The notes beneath the pieces were generated by a model, which saw only the letters and a program-made list of their open reading frames with translations, did not search any database and was not told the origin of the DNA. Made by a program: the position numbers and the translations under genes. This document shows, in pieces, positions 6,933 through 14,499 of a DNA stretch of 14,499 nt. The stretch comes from an uncultured Saprospiraceae bacterium (GTDB taxonomy: Bacteria; Bacteroidota; Bacteroidia; Chitinophagales; Saprospiraceae), in contig CALLAG010000425.1 in assembly GCA_938002705.1 (NCBI GenBank), positions 1 to 14,499 of the forward strand. Direction: 5' to 3'. How positions within the stretch are numbered: position 1 is the first letter of the stretch; each line of letters opens with the position of its first letter.

Positions 6933-7251
6933 GTATGATTCATTACTATAATCTTATTATGCAGTCATTACATAAATCATTCTAATCATACTTCTGACTA
7001 CTTATCAGTTTTTAGGGGTATACCATTACATTATATCTTTTACCAATATCTAATTTTGTAGAGCAAATTATAATCCCATCATTTTTTATCAGCATAGTAA
7101 CTAAGTGAGTGTTCCCCGTATCGATTAGCGTCGATTAATTCTAATGGATAAGTATGTCCACAAATTGTTAAATTCTCAAACAGTTTGTAACGATGTAACT
7201 TTTCGTCAGATCTATATATAGTAAACAATCATTCACTTAACACACTATATT
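6933..7251. other. AT-rich gene-free stretch upstream of the type B surface protein gene
   Basis: I find no coding signature, tRNA or recognisable riboswitch here. It holds one exact copy of the Bacteroidota -7 pattern TAnnTTTG (TAATTTTG, 7051-7058), but without a TTG at the right distance upstream, and about 195 bases from the start of the next gene. A repeated CGATTA occurs around 7120-7136. The stretch probably carries the promoter and a long leader for the 7252 gene. Confidence 0.4.
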
Positions 7252-10059
7252 TTGAAAACAATTTCCATTTTTCAGTTTAGCATAACCGTAATATTGAGTA
7301 GCATCATAACTATACCAGCTTATGCTTCTCATATTGTAGGAGGAGAATTAACCTATAGTTTCTTATCATATAATTCTACCCAAACCGAAGTCAGCTACCA
7401 AGTAACGATGAATCTATATCGCGATCCACTTGGTATAGATTTTCCAGTGCAAGTTGATTTCGGCATATTCATAGAAGACGAATTGGGATTATGGTCTTCC
7501 TATAAAGTAGCTGAGAGAGTACCTATATCATCATTAGATATCATCGTACCACAGACAGATCCTTGCAAGACAAGCTTCTTATCTGACAACGAGCTCCAGG
7601 CCGCCACTTATAGCTTTGAGGTGACGCTTGAGGTCAGCGATCACAACTACATGATAGCTTATCAAGCATGCTGCAGAAATTTTGCCATCAATAACGTAAT
7701 GAGTAGCGGTGACATCGGTGCCGTCTATGATATAGTCATTACTCCCGAAGCACAAAGACTGGCTAATAACAGCCCAACATACAACGCCATACCACCACAA
7801 TTCGTATGTGCTAATTTTGATGTAAATGTTGATCACTCTGCCACCGATGCAGATGGAGATTCACTCGTATATAAATTTTGTGTGCCATTATCTCCAGGCA
7901 TTAACGATAACTCTGCACCTGACTGTTGTGGCTGTGTGACGCCTAACCCCTATAGATGTACGCCACCATATGATGAGTTAGTATTCATCAATGGATTCTC
8001 AGCATCAGAACCTATGGGAGGAGATCCAGTAGTGGCTATAGATGCTCAGAGTGGCTTGATTAATGGTATCCCGTCTGATCAAGGAGCATATGTCGTCGCT
8101 GTCTGTGTAGAAGAATATAGAGATGGGGTACTGCTTAGTTCTGTAAGGAGAGATTTTCAGTTTATCGTAATCGTATGCAATGAAAATCTTCAAGCTTCTG
8201 TAGCAGCAGATAATTACATTAGTACCCCTGATACGAATCAAGAAATAGCTTATTACGAATCCTGTGGAGAACTTACTCAAGACATCATTAATCTAAGTAC
8301 AGACGAGATATATATCCAAGATTACAATTGGCAGATTTTTGATGCTGATGACAACTTAATATATGCAGAAGAAGGTCTTAATAGCCGCGACGTCCAAATA
8401 ACTTTTCCATCACATGGACTATACTCTGGCTATATGATTCTCAATGATGGAGCGACTTGTTATGATACGGCGTTTATGCAATTTAATATCGCGGAAGACA
8501 TTAACCTATCATTCGAAATAGATTATGATACTTGTCTTGCAGGTCCAGTACAATTCCTTAACACATCGACGCCTGAGGATATAGAATATAATTGGTCATT
8601 AGGTGACGGCAGTAGCATTAGCAACTACAGTACTGACCACATATATCCAGATAGAGGGACTTATGATATAAGCTTAATAGCAATAGACTCTATAGGCTGC
8701 ACAGACACACTTTATAGATCAGTAGATTGGTATCCCATTCAGTTAGTTGCGCCAGATACCATCAAGATCGACTCGTTACTGTGTTATCATGATTCCATAT
8801 TTATCTACGATAATTGGGTCTATAATTCAGGCGTTTATTACAATTATCTGCCATTCGAGAATTCATCTTGTGATTCTATAGTGGAAGCATACTTCGTAGA
8901 ATTCACACCTGCAATTCTTACTACAAGAATGGAGATAGATATATGCGATGGAGAGAGTTATACATTTCAGAACAGACCACTTTCTGTGTCAGGCCTCTAC
9001 TCAGATACACTCATTTCTGTAGACGGATGTGATAGCATAGTAGAGCTACAGCTTCTTGCATTAGAGCATACAGAATCCTATATCAACGAGAACATCTGCG
9101 AAGGCGATAGCTATATCTTCGATAATGATTCTTTAGTATTATCAGGACTATACATAGACACATTACTCAATGCTAACAACTGCGATAGCATCATACTATT
9201 AGAACTTAATGTAAAAATTAACTCTACTACAGAAATAGATATATCCATATGTGAGAATGATTTCTACTTATACCAAAACGACACATTAAGAACTGAAAAC
9301 AATTATCAATATATAATGCAAGACTTAGACGGTTGTGATAGTATCATCAACTTAAATGTAGTGACAAGACCTATCTCTCAGTATAATTATATAGACACCA
9401 TATGTGATGGTGACACCTATGATTTTGGCGGTCGTTCTCTGGATTTTGAAGGTATCTATTATGATACTTTGACTAATGTGTATGGCTGTGACAGTATCAT
9501 TATACTTGATCTTATCGTAGGTAAGAATCTGTCCAGGATAGACTTAGATAGCTCATTGGAGGAATACTACGGTACGACCATCACACTGACCCCAGAAGTT
9601 ATCGGAGAAGAATTAGTCACCTACATATGGTATGAGACAGATGATATATTGGCCAATACATTATCTCTTGATTATCTACTAGAGGATGACAGCTGGATAT
9701 TCTTCGAAAGCACTAACGAGCTCTACTGCGCAGCCATAGACTCTATATACCTGAAAGCCATCATAGACAAACAAGTCTATATACCTAATGTCATATCTCC
9801 TAATGGTGATGGATTCAATGATAGGTTTTACTTAGGTGCTTCGAGTACGCTTGCTGCGAGTCGCCTGACCATCTACGATAGATGGGGTAATCTTATGTTC
9901 CAAAATGAAAAGACATTTGATATAAATATAAGCACTGGATGGGATGGCACATACCAAGACAAGCCTGTAGAGATAGGTACCTACACCTATATGTTTGAGT
10001 TATACTATATCAATGGTGAGACAGAAATAAGAACAGGTAGTGTTAATGTATTTAGGTAA
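7252..10059 (+). CDS. T9SS type B sorted surface protein (gliding motility-associated C-terminal domain)
   Basis: This 935-residue protein has a signal peptide (1-25, IPAYA before SH) and the SHIVGGELTY opening common in Bacteroidota gliding-associated surface proteins. The N-terminal region (about 26-310) contains AYQACCRN and CVPLSPG motifs typical of this group. A PKD domain at about 431-485 is marked by YNWSLGDGSSISNYS and YPDRGTYDISL. Five Cys-paired repeats follow (first cysteines C511, C565, C616, C667, C718). The C-terminus (843-935) is the CHU_C/TIGR04131 domain with PNVISPNGDGFNDRFY, YDRWGNLMF and GWDGTYQDKPVEIGTYTY, which directs export through T9SS and cell-surface attachment. The role is likely adhesion, a motility-linked surface layer or a structural role; no enzymatic domain is seen. 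The start is TTG at 7252, directly at the head of the signal peptide. Confidence 0.93.
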   Translation: MKTISIFQFSITVILSSIITIPAYASHIVGGELTYSFLSYNSTQTEVSYQVTMNLYRDPLGIDFPVQVDFGIFIEDELGLWSSYKVAERVPISSLDIIVPQTDPCKTSFLSDNELQAATYSFEVTLEVSDHNYMIAYQACCRNFAINNVMSSGDIGAVYDIVITPEAQRLANNSPTYNAIPPQFVCANFDVNVDHSATDADGDSLVYKFCVPLSPGINDNSAPDCCGCVTPNPYRCTPPYDELVFINGFSASEPMGGDPVVAIDAQSGLINGIPSDQGAYVVAVCVEEYRDGVLLSSVRRDFQFIVIVCNENLQASVAADNYISTPDTNQEIAYYESCGELTQDIINLSTDEIYIQDYNWQIFDADDNLIYAEEGLNSRDVQITFPSHGLYSGYMILNDGATCYDTAFMQFNIAEDINLSFEIDYDTCLAGPVQFLNTSTPEDIEYNWSLGDGSSISNYSTDHIYPDRGTYDISLIAIDSIGCTDTLYRSVDWYPIQLVAPDTIKIDSLLCYHDSIFIYDNWVYNSGVYYNYLPFENSSCDSIVEAYFVEFTPAILTTRMEIDICDGESYTFQNRPLSVSGLYSDTLISVDGCDSIVELQLLALEHTESYINENICEGDSYIFDNDSLVLSGLYIDTLLNANNCDSIILLELNVKINSTTEIDISICENDFYLYQNDTLRTENNYQYIMQDLDGCDSIINLNVVTRPISQYNYIDTICDGDTYDFGGRSLDFEGIYYDTLTNVYGCDSIIILDLIVGKNLSRIDLDSSLEEYYGTTITLTPEVIGEELVTYIWYETDDILANTLSLDYLLEDDSWIFFESTNELYCAAIDSIYLKAIIDKQVYIPNVISPNGDGFNDRFYLGASSTLAASRLTIYDRWGNLMFQNEKTFDINISTGWDGTYQDKPVEIGTYTYMFELYYINGETEIRTGSVNVFR
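8776..9519 (+). repeat. Five Cys-paired protein repeats of about 51 residues
   Basis: At protein level the pattern is C-x-G-(D/E)-x-Y-x-F-x8-G-x-Y-x-D-T-L-x5-C-D-S-I followed by a beta-like x-x-L-x-L stretch. First cysteines lie at residues 511, 565, 616, 667 and 718, so spacing is 54 and then exactly 51 three times. The two cysteines within a unit are 28 residues apart (29 in the first), suggesting an intra-unit disulfide. DNA copies are well diverged. The same module with a shorter loop occurs in the gene starting at 11846. Confidence 0.85.
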
Positions 10060-10077
10060 TTATCTATTCTTACCTAA
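10052..10077. terminator. Perfect inverted repeat across both convergent stop codons
   Basis: TTAGGTAA (10052-10059) and TTACCTAA (10070-10077) are perfect 8-bp arms around a 10-base AT-rich loop. Each arm contains the TAA stop of one of the convergent genes. On the plus strand a CTTTTTT tract follows shortly after. It is best read as a shared terminator or 3'-end stem for both transcripts, with the stronger T tract serving the plus-strand gene. Confidence 0.55.
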
Positions 10078-11095
10078 TCGAATCTTTTTTCACTTTTTCT
10101 GGCATCGATAGGTAGAAGACATTCTGATACTTCTCTGATGATTTTCTATTATTATACTTATCTTCTTTGTACCCCAGCATGACATGTAACATATCCTCTG
10201 TCACAGCAGGTGATGCCCGATAGTAATTATGCCCTGTCATGAGATCAGGCATATTGTTATCATCTTTGACATTAGTGACATCTATAGCATATACGTTATC
10301 AGGTAAGACTAAGTTCTCTTGAGGTCCATCTAATCCAAATCGGCTCTGCTTATTGAGATTCTTACTTATACTTAATGTCATATCTCTATGACTAAAATAG
10401 ACATGTGTCCTATCAGCCAAATACTGAATATTATATAAAGCAGAATCAATACTGAACACATCGATATCCCAATCAGGAGCTGCCACAATAATCTGATCAA
10501 AGTAAGCATCCAACTTATCATTATCACTTGCATAAACAACTACTTCTTTTAACAATTCCGTCCCTAAAGAATGAGAGATCAAATCAATTCTACTCCCTCT
10601 TTCAAAACCCATATTAGCACCTTCTACAAATTTCAGAAATACTTCAGCTATCGTATCACTTATAGAATATAAAGTCTTCTTATTCTCTCTGTACTCCATC
10701 ATATTGCCTGGCCACTTGAGAGATATGATTCTTGCGATATCAGATTCCTCATGATCCATATAAGCTTGAGACATTAACTTATAAGCTTTATTAAAATTAA
10801 CCCTACGACCTCCCCACATACCATGTATGTAGAAGAGTAATTGGTTCTTAGATGTGTCTTGATGGGAAATATCATTGTGCAAAACAATTAAGAAAGAATC
10901 TAATGATGCGGTCTGATATAACTGGGTATCCCCATATTTGTCAGTTGTCTCTATCTCGTATAGTACATCTATGACACTATCTTGTGGGCTGTCTATCAGT
11001 ATGTTATACTGTATATCTTGATTGTAAATGTCTGATTGTGCTGTGGTGACCGAAGCAAAAAACATACAAATCAAAAACGTGATAACTCTATCCAT
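10070..11095 (-). CDS. DUF900-like alpha/beta hydrolase, exported
   Basis: This alpha/beta hydrolase matches the DUF900 (PF05990) pattern. It has FYIHGMWGGRR after the first core strand, ISLKWPG, the nucleophile elbow LISHSLGTELL, VYFSHRDMTLSISKNL followed by RFGLDGP (a hallmark of this family), and GHNYYRAS with the likely catalytic histidine. Numbered from the upstream ATG at 11110, the serine is 181 and the histidine 294. I prefer the internal ATG at 11095, which puts the signal peptide (MDRVITFLICMFFASVTTAQ) at the true N-terminus; the alternative adds MRYCI in front. Export to the periplasm is likely. The substrate is unknown for the family. It is convergent with the type B surface protein gene and divergent from the RDD gene. 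Confidence 0.86.
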   Translation of the reverse strand: MDRVITFLICMFFASVTTAQSDIYNQDIQYNILIDSPQDSVIDVLYEIETTDKYGDTQLYQTASLDSFLIVLHNDISHQDTSKNQLLFYIHGMWGGRRVNFNKAYKLMSQAYMDHEESDIARIISLKWPGNMMEYRENKKTLYSISDTIAEVFLKFVEGANMGFERGSRIDLISHSLGTELLKEVVVYASDNDKLDAYFDQIIVAAPDWDIDVFSIDSALYNIQYLADRTHVYFSHRDMTLSISKNLNKQSRFGLDGPQENLVLPDNVYAIDVTNVKDDNNMPDLMTGHNYYRASPAVTEDMLHVMLGYKEDKYNNRKSSEKYQNVFYLSMPEKVKKDSIR

Positions 11096-11266
11096 AATAC
11101 AATAACGCATTTATAATGTATTTAGATTTCATAAATGCTAAAATAACTTTACCATAGTAGTTTCCAGTCTTCAGTAGGGTATCAATCCAATAATATTTTT
11201 ATGGAATTAGGAAGAGATCAATTTCAATAAATCTATTATTTTAGCACCCAACAACAACTTTCAAAA

Positions 11267-11770
11267 ATGAAAACTAACGACATTATAGACGATCATCTAC
11301 CTGGTGACTATGAAGGCAATACTTTTCCATTTGCAACTCAAGGGCAGAGACTTACTAATTTTATCATAGATTCCATCTTCAAATACGTTTTTACCGTAGC
11401 CATAGGTATTTTAATTGTTATCGTTTTTTTGGACGATAGTGCTGTTGAATCATTAGCAGAGATGGGAAGAATAGGTGAATATATCATAGGTGCAATTACT
11501 TCATTAGTTTATTATGCTTTATTCGAATATCTGACTGATGGTAAAAGCATAGGTAAATATTTAACTAAAACCAGAGCTGTTAACAAAGACGGAAGCCCTA
11601 TGGAATTAACTGTTACAATGACAAGAACCTTATGCCGACTTATTCCATTTGATGCGTTCTCATATCTTGGTGATAAGAAAAGTGGATGGCATGATAGGTT
11701 CTCTGATACAATAGTCATCAAAGATACAGGATGGAAAGAGTGGCAATATCAAAATCAAACAATCGATTAA
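11267..11770 (+). CDS. RDD family membrane protein
   Basis: This 167-residue integral membrane protein has the RDD domain (PF06271), named for its conserved Arg and Asp residues. The first element is GQRLTNFIIDSI (R28, D35). Two hydrophobic helices follow (about 38-56 and 70-87). The loop TDGKSIGKYLTKTRAVNKDG (90-109) is highly typical, and it ends with KKSGWHDRFSDTIVI (137-151). Some RDD proteins are linked to Na+/H+ or solute transport, but most have no assigned role. The start is an ATG after an AT-rich, Shine-Dalgarno-free leader. The next gene on the same strand begins 75 bases later, so co-transcription is possible but not shown. Confidence 0.9.
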   Translation: MKTNDIIDDHLPGDYEGNTFPFATQGQRLTNFIIDSIFKYVFTVAIGILIVIVFLDDSAVESLAEMGRIGEYIIGAITSLVYYALFEYLTDGKSIGKYLTKTRAVNKDGSPMELTVTMTRTLCRLIPFDAFSYLGDKKSGWHDRFSDTIVIKDTGWKEWQYQNQTID

Positions 11771-11845
11771 AAAAGTCTCAGTCTCTATACATAACCTTTA
11801 AAGACACCAAGACATAAAGTTGTAACAAGCACATAGCCATTCACT

Positions 11846-14499
11846 ATGAAAAAACAACTTTATTCCGTTAGTACAATTATTGTTGTATTCCTGTCCATCA
11901 ATGCAGTGGTACCTTATCTGACTCAGGGACACTTGGACATTGGAGATTTAGATGACTACGAAGATCCATTTGTACCCACTTACATATTCAATGAGAAAAC
12001 ACATACTGATACTCTCAGTAATGAGATAGCTACACTTGGTCGCGTGCTCTTCTATGACAATCATCTATCTCTTAATGAGAGTATCTCTTGTGCAAGTTGT
12101 CATAAGCAAGAATTTGCATTCGGCGATACTCTTGTAGCAAGTCCGGGCTTTGATAAGAAGTTGACAGAAAGGCATTCTACGAGACTTGTCAATCTCAACT
12201 TCAGTCATATGCCAGAAGTCTTTTGGGATAGAAGAGCGGGTCATCTTGATAGCCTTCCTCTTATGGTATTAAGTAACAGTATAGAGATGGGATTCAGTGG
12301 TAAAGATGGGCAGCCTGATATAGATTCATTAGTTAATAGATTAGATCAAGTGGAGTACTTAGAGCCTTTATTTGATATGGCTTATGGTAGTTCTGACATT
12401 ACAGCGGAGAAAGTCAATCTGGCACTGACACAGTTCGTCAGATCTATCGTGTCTTATGATTCTAAGTATGATATTGCGAGATCTATGGTCGATAGTGCTC
12501 GGCAAGACTTTCCATTATTTACAGCAGAAGAGAACTTAGGTAAGAGCATTTACTTTTCGCCATTTAGTCCTCAAATTGTAAATCGAGGATCTACTGCTCA
12601 CATGCGTAAGATGGGTTGCGCAGAATGTCACGGCATCGATAATTTTACTTCAAGAAAGACCTCACTTACAGGAAATAACGGTATCATAGGCGTCATAGGT
12701 CACGAAAACGAAATAGACACGACTGTCAAGCGGTCCCCGAGCCTTAGAGATCTTATCAATCCTGAAGGCATAGAGATAGGACCTTTTATGCACGATGGCA
12801 GTCTTCCTACACTTAGTAAGGTCATGGACCATTATTCTACTATAGGCTTGCAGGGTCATAAAACAACAATAGGACTTCACACCTCATTGGATGTAGATCA
12901 ACCTAACGGATCCTATAACGGAGCTGGCGGACCTTCGGGTGCACAGGGTCCTGTAGGACCTCCACCTGCCATGATTCCTCGGCTCAATACTGATGATACT
13001 AAGGCGCTTATCGCATTCATGAAAACGCTTACTGGACAGAATATATATACCGACCCTAAATGGTCTGACCCATTTAATGATTCTGGACAACTTACCATTA
13101 CAGATCACTGTGATGATCAGGTCATAGGTGAAGAACATATTGAGATATGCGAAGGAGAACAATATCAGCAATATTATAGAAGTGGTATTTATAAAAAAAG
13201 AATAAAAAGAATAGGTCAATGTGATTCTATAGTACATATCAATCTAAACGTGATACCAGCCGCAGAAGAAGTTATCAGCACAACAATATGCTATGGTGAG
13301 GAATATGAAGGATATAATGTAACCGGACAGTATTTAGAAGTATTGTCTTCAGCTCATGGCTGTGATTCACTTAGATGGATTAATCTTGAAGTATTACCCA
13401 GAAAAAGCTGGCATAGAAACATAAGGATATGTAGAGGAATGGATTATGAAGGCTATACTGAGCGAGGGTATTACATAGACACACTTGTGGCCAATAACGG
13501 CTGTGACTCAATAAGAACAATCAATCTCAGGATAACAAATCCATCCTATGATTATACCCCTATTGAAATATGTGAAGGTGAAGCATACGACGGCTACTCT
13601 CAAGCAGGTTACTACTATTACTACAAGTCTGTCCCTGGAGAATGCGACTTAGGAATATACCTTAATCTTACTGTCATCCCGACGAGCGAAGAATACATTC
13701 AGACAGAAACCTGTCAAGATGATCCATATGAAGGTTATACTGGCACTGGTATCCATGTAGACACTCTTGTTAATTACATGGGCTGCGACAGTATCAGAAC
13801 TATAGACCTTACAGTACTCTACAATACTGACTCAGAACACAATACAAAGATATGTCAAGGAGAAGCATACGAAGGTTATACAGAATCAGGACTATATACT
13901 GACATCCTAACTAATCAAGCAGGATGTGATTCTACTCGATATATAGAATTAACAGTATTATCTCATTCTCAGTCGTATACCGCTATGGAAATATGCGAAG
14001 GAGAAGAATATGAAGGTTATACCCATTCTGGACATTATATCGATATGATGACTAATGCTGCAGGCTGTGATTCTACGAGAGTTATAGATCTTAAGATACT
14101 TCAACATTCAGAATCATATTATAGTCCCTCTATCTGCTTAGGCGAAACTTACGAGGGTTATAATTCTACGGGATCATATGTAGATGTACTAAGCAATCAT
14201 GAAGGTTGTGACTCTACTCGACATATAGAAATAACAGTATTATACCCTTCTGAAAGCTACGAGGAACCTCATATATGTCCTGGAGAAAATTACGAAGGTT
14301 ATACTGAAGGCGAACACTATGAGCTACACACCAATGCAGTAGGTTGTGACTCTCTGAGAATAATCAATGTCATAGAAATTCCAGAAGAAGATGTGATATG
14401 CACGCCTGAGTATGAAGAAGAATATAAGCTCATAGATGATACAGATTATATCAGCATCTACCCGAATCCGATCGCTGCCATAATGAATATCAAGATAGA
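11846..14499 (+). CDS. T9SS-exported di-heme peroxidase with Cys-repeat stalk (partial, runs off the window)
   Basis: The open frame runs from ATG 11846 to the window edge (884 residues seen). In order: a signal peptide-like N-terminus (about 1-20, MKKQLYSVST then a hydrophobic core ending INA); a di-heme CcpA/MauG peroxidase domain (about 55-412) with CASCH (82-86) and CAECH (258-262), VFWDRRAGHLDSL with the inter-heme tryptophan W127, and PFMHDGS (313-319) as distal ligand region; a collagen-like insert at 359-373; nine Cys-paired repeats from 434 to about 846; and a C-terminal IYPNPIAAIMNI (871-882), the start of a T9SS type A sorting domain. Heme motifs, repeats and sorting motif are all in one frame without shifts. 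Family knowledge says the heme is attached in the periplasm; T9SS would then move the folded holo-protein to the surface. The physiological substrate is unknown, and roughly 60 residues are probably missing to the right. Confidence 0.92.
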   Translation, partial: MKKQLYSVSTIIVVFLSINAVVPYLTQGHLDIGDLDDYEDPFVPTYIFNEKTHTDTLSNEIATLGRVLFYDNHLSLNESISCASCHKQEFAFGDTLVASPGFDKKLTERHSTRLVNLNFSHMPEVFWDRRAGHLDSLPLMVLSNSIEMGFSGKDGQPDIDSLVNRLDQVEYLEPLFDMAYGSSDITAEKVNLALTQFVRSIVSYDSKYDIARSMVDSARQDFPLFTAEENLGKSIYFSPFSPQIVNRGSTAHMRKMGCAECHGIDNFTSRKTSLTGNNGIIGVIGHENEIDTTVKRSPSLRDLINPEGIEIGPFMHDGSLPTLSKVMDHYSTIGLQGHKTTIGLHTSLDVDQPNGSYNGAGGPSGAQGPVGPPPAMIPRLNTDDTKALIAFMKTLTGQNIYTDPKWSDPFNDSGQLTITDHCDDQVIGEEHIEICEGEQYQQYYRSGIYKKRIKRIGQCDSIVHINLNVIPAAEEVISTTICYGEEYEGYNVTGQYLEVLSSAHGCDSLRWINLEVLPRKSWHRNIRICRGMDYEGYTERGYYIDTLVANNGCDSIRTINLRITNPSYDYTPIEICEGEAYDGYSQAGYYYYYKSVPGECDLGIYLNLTVIPTSEEYIQTETCQDDPYEGYTGTGIHVDTLVNYMGCDSIRTIDLTVLYNTDSEHNTKICQGEAYEGYTESGLYTDILTNQAGCDSTRYIELTVLSHSQSYTAMEICEGEEYEGYTHSGHYIDMMTNAAGCDSTRVIDLKILQHSESYYSPSICLGETYEGYNSTGSYVDVLSNHEGCDSTRHIEITVLYPSESYEEPHICPGENYEGYTEGEHYELHTNAVGCDSLRIINVIEIPEEDVICTPEYEEEYKLIDDTDYISIYPNPIAAIMNIKI
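12920..12964 (+). repeat. Collagen-like Gly-X-Y insert in the peroxidase domain
   Basis: Residues 359-373 form five consecutive Gly-X-Y triplets (GAG, GPS, GAQ, GPV, GPP) followed by PAM. The insert lies after the distal-ligand motif of heme 2, before the last helix of the peroxidase domain. The lipoprotein peroxidase at 2833-3858 lacks it: its sequence passes directly from HYVSGIKDHPE to the final helix. It could be a flexible surface loop; five triplets are probably too few for a stable triple helix. Confidence 0.7.
13145..14383 (+). repeat. Nine tandem 47-residue Cys-paired protein repeats
   Basis: Units begin with I-C-x-G-E-x-Y-E-G-Y and contain G-x-Y-x-D-x-L, then G-C-D-S-x-R-x-I-x-L. 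Units 1-8 are each exactly 47 residues (141 bases), starting at 13145, 13286, 13427, 13568, 13709, 13850, 13991 and 14132; unit 9 starts at 14273 and is one residue shorter between its cysteines. The in-unit cysteines are 24 residues apart (23 in unit 9), giving 18 paired cysteines. Units 5-8 look most alike. DNA identity between adjacent units is only moderate by eye, so the expansion is not recent. Confidence 0.92.

Noticed and set aside
7579..8280. Minus-strand frames opposite the type B surface protein
   Set aside because: They are shadows of a clear T9SS protein, with no motifs and no upstream signals.
11771..11845. Promoter or regulatory element between the RDD gene and the exported peroxidase gene
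   Set aside because: The 75-base gap shows no TTG-N-TAnnTTTG pair, hairpin or riboswitch signature that I can support.
12662..13237. Minus-strand open frames opposite the exported peroxidase
   Set aside because: They are overlapping short frames antisense to a strongly supported coding region with heme motifs; they have no recognisable domains.

Overview
The window reads as an AT-rich chromosome segment of a member of the Bacteroidota, most likely the Saprospiria (Saprospiraceae-like); the lineage is inferred from gene content, not from a marker gene. The main evidence is two proteins with type IX secretion system (T9SS) sorting signals. One has the 'gliding motility-associated' C-terminal domain (type B). 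The other has a YPNP-type signal (type A). Supporting evidence is a TonB-dependent receptor, starts without Shine-Dalgarno sequences, TTG initiation codons and Cys-rich 'GCDS' repeats.

Layout, left to right. Positions 1-230 hold a degenerate octamer array and three AT-rich heptamers that run directly into a DUF2064/TIGR04282 glycosyltransferase-like gene (to 821). That gene keeps its conserved N-terminal strand but has no ordinary start codon for it. Convergent to it, on the minus strand, lie a small TonB-dependent receptor (853-2688), a di-heme cytochrome c peroxidase lipoprotein (2833-3858), a small outer-membrane beta-barrel protein (3864-4541) and a secreted C1-family cysteine peptidase (4627-5724). 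The barrel and peroxidase genes are 5 bases apart and look like one transcription unit. Divergent from the peptidase is a membrane-anchored alpha/beta hydrolase (5824-6858). A gene-poor stretch of about 390 bases follows.

The second half holds a 935-residue T9SS type B surface protein (7252-10059), a convergent DUF900-like alpha/beta hydrolase (10070-11095) that shares a perfect inverted repeat with it across both stop codons, and an RDD-family membrane protein (11267-11770). The last gene starts at 11846 and runs off the right edge. It encodes a complete di-heme (MauG/CcpA-type) peroxidase domain with a short collagen-like insert, followed by nine Cys-paired repeats of about 47 residues and the start of a T9SS type A sorting domain.

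The most interesting theme is redox enzymes at the cell surface. There are two di-heme peroxidases, one predicted to be a lipoprotein and one predicted to be exported through T9SS with a long disulfide-capable stalk. The stalk repeats are the same module type as those in the neighbouring type B protein. They differ by a 4-residue loop, which accounts for a 47- versus 51-residue period. No tRNA, rRNA, CRISPR array, insertion sequence or phage gene was seen.
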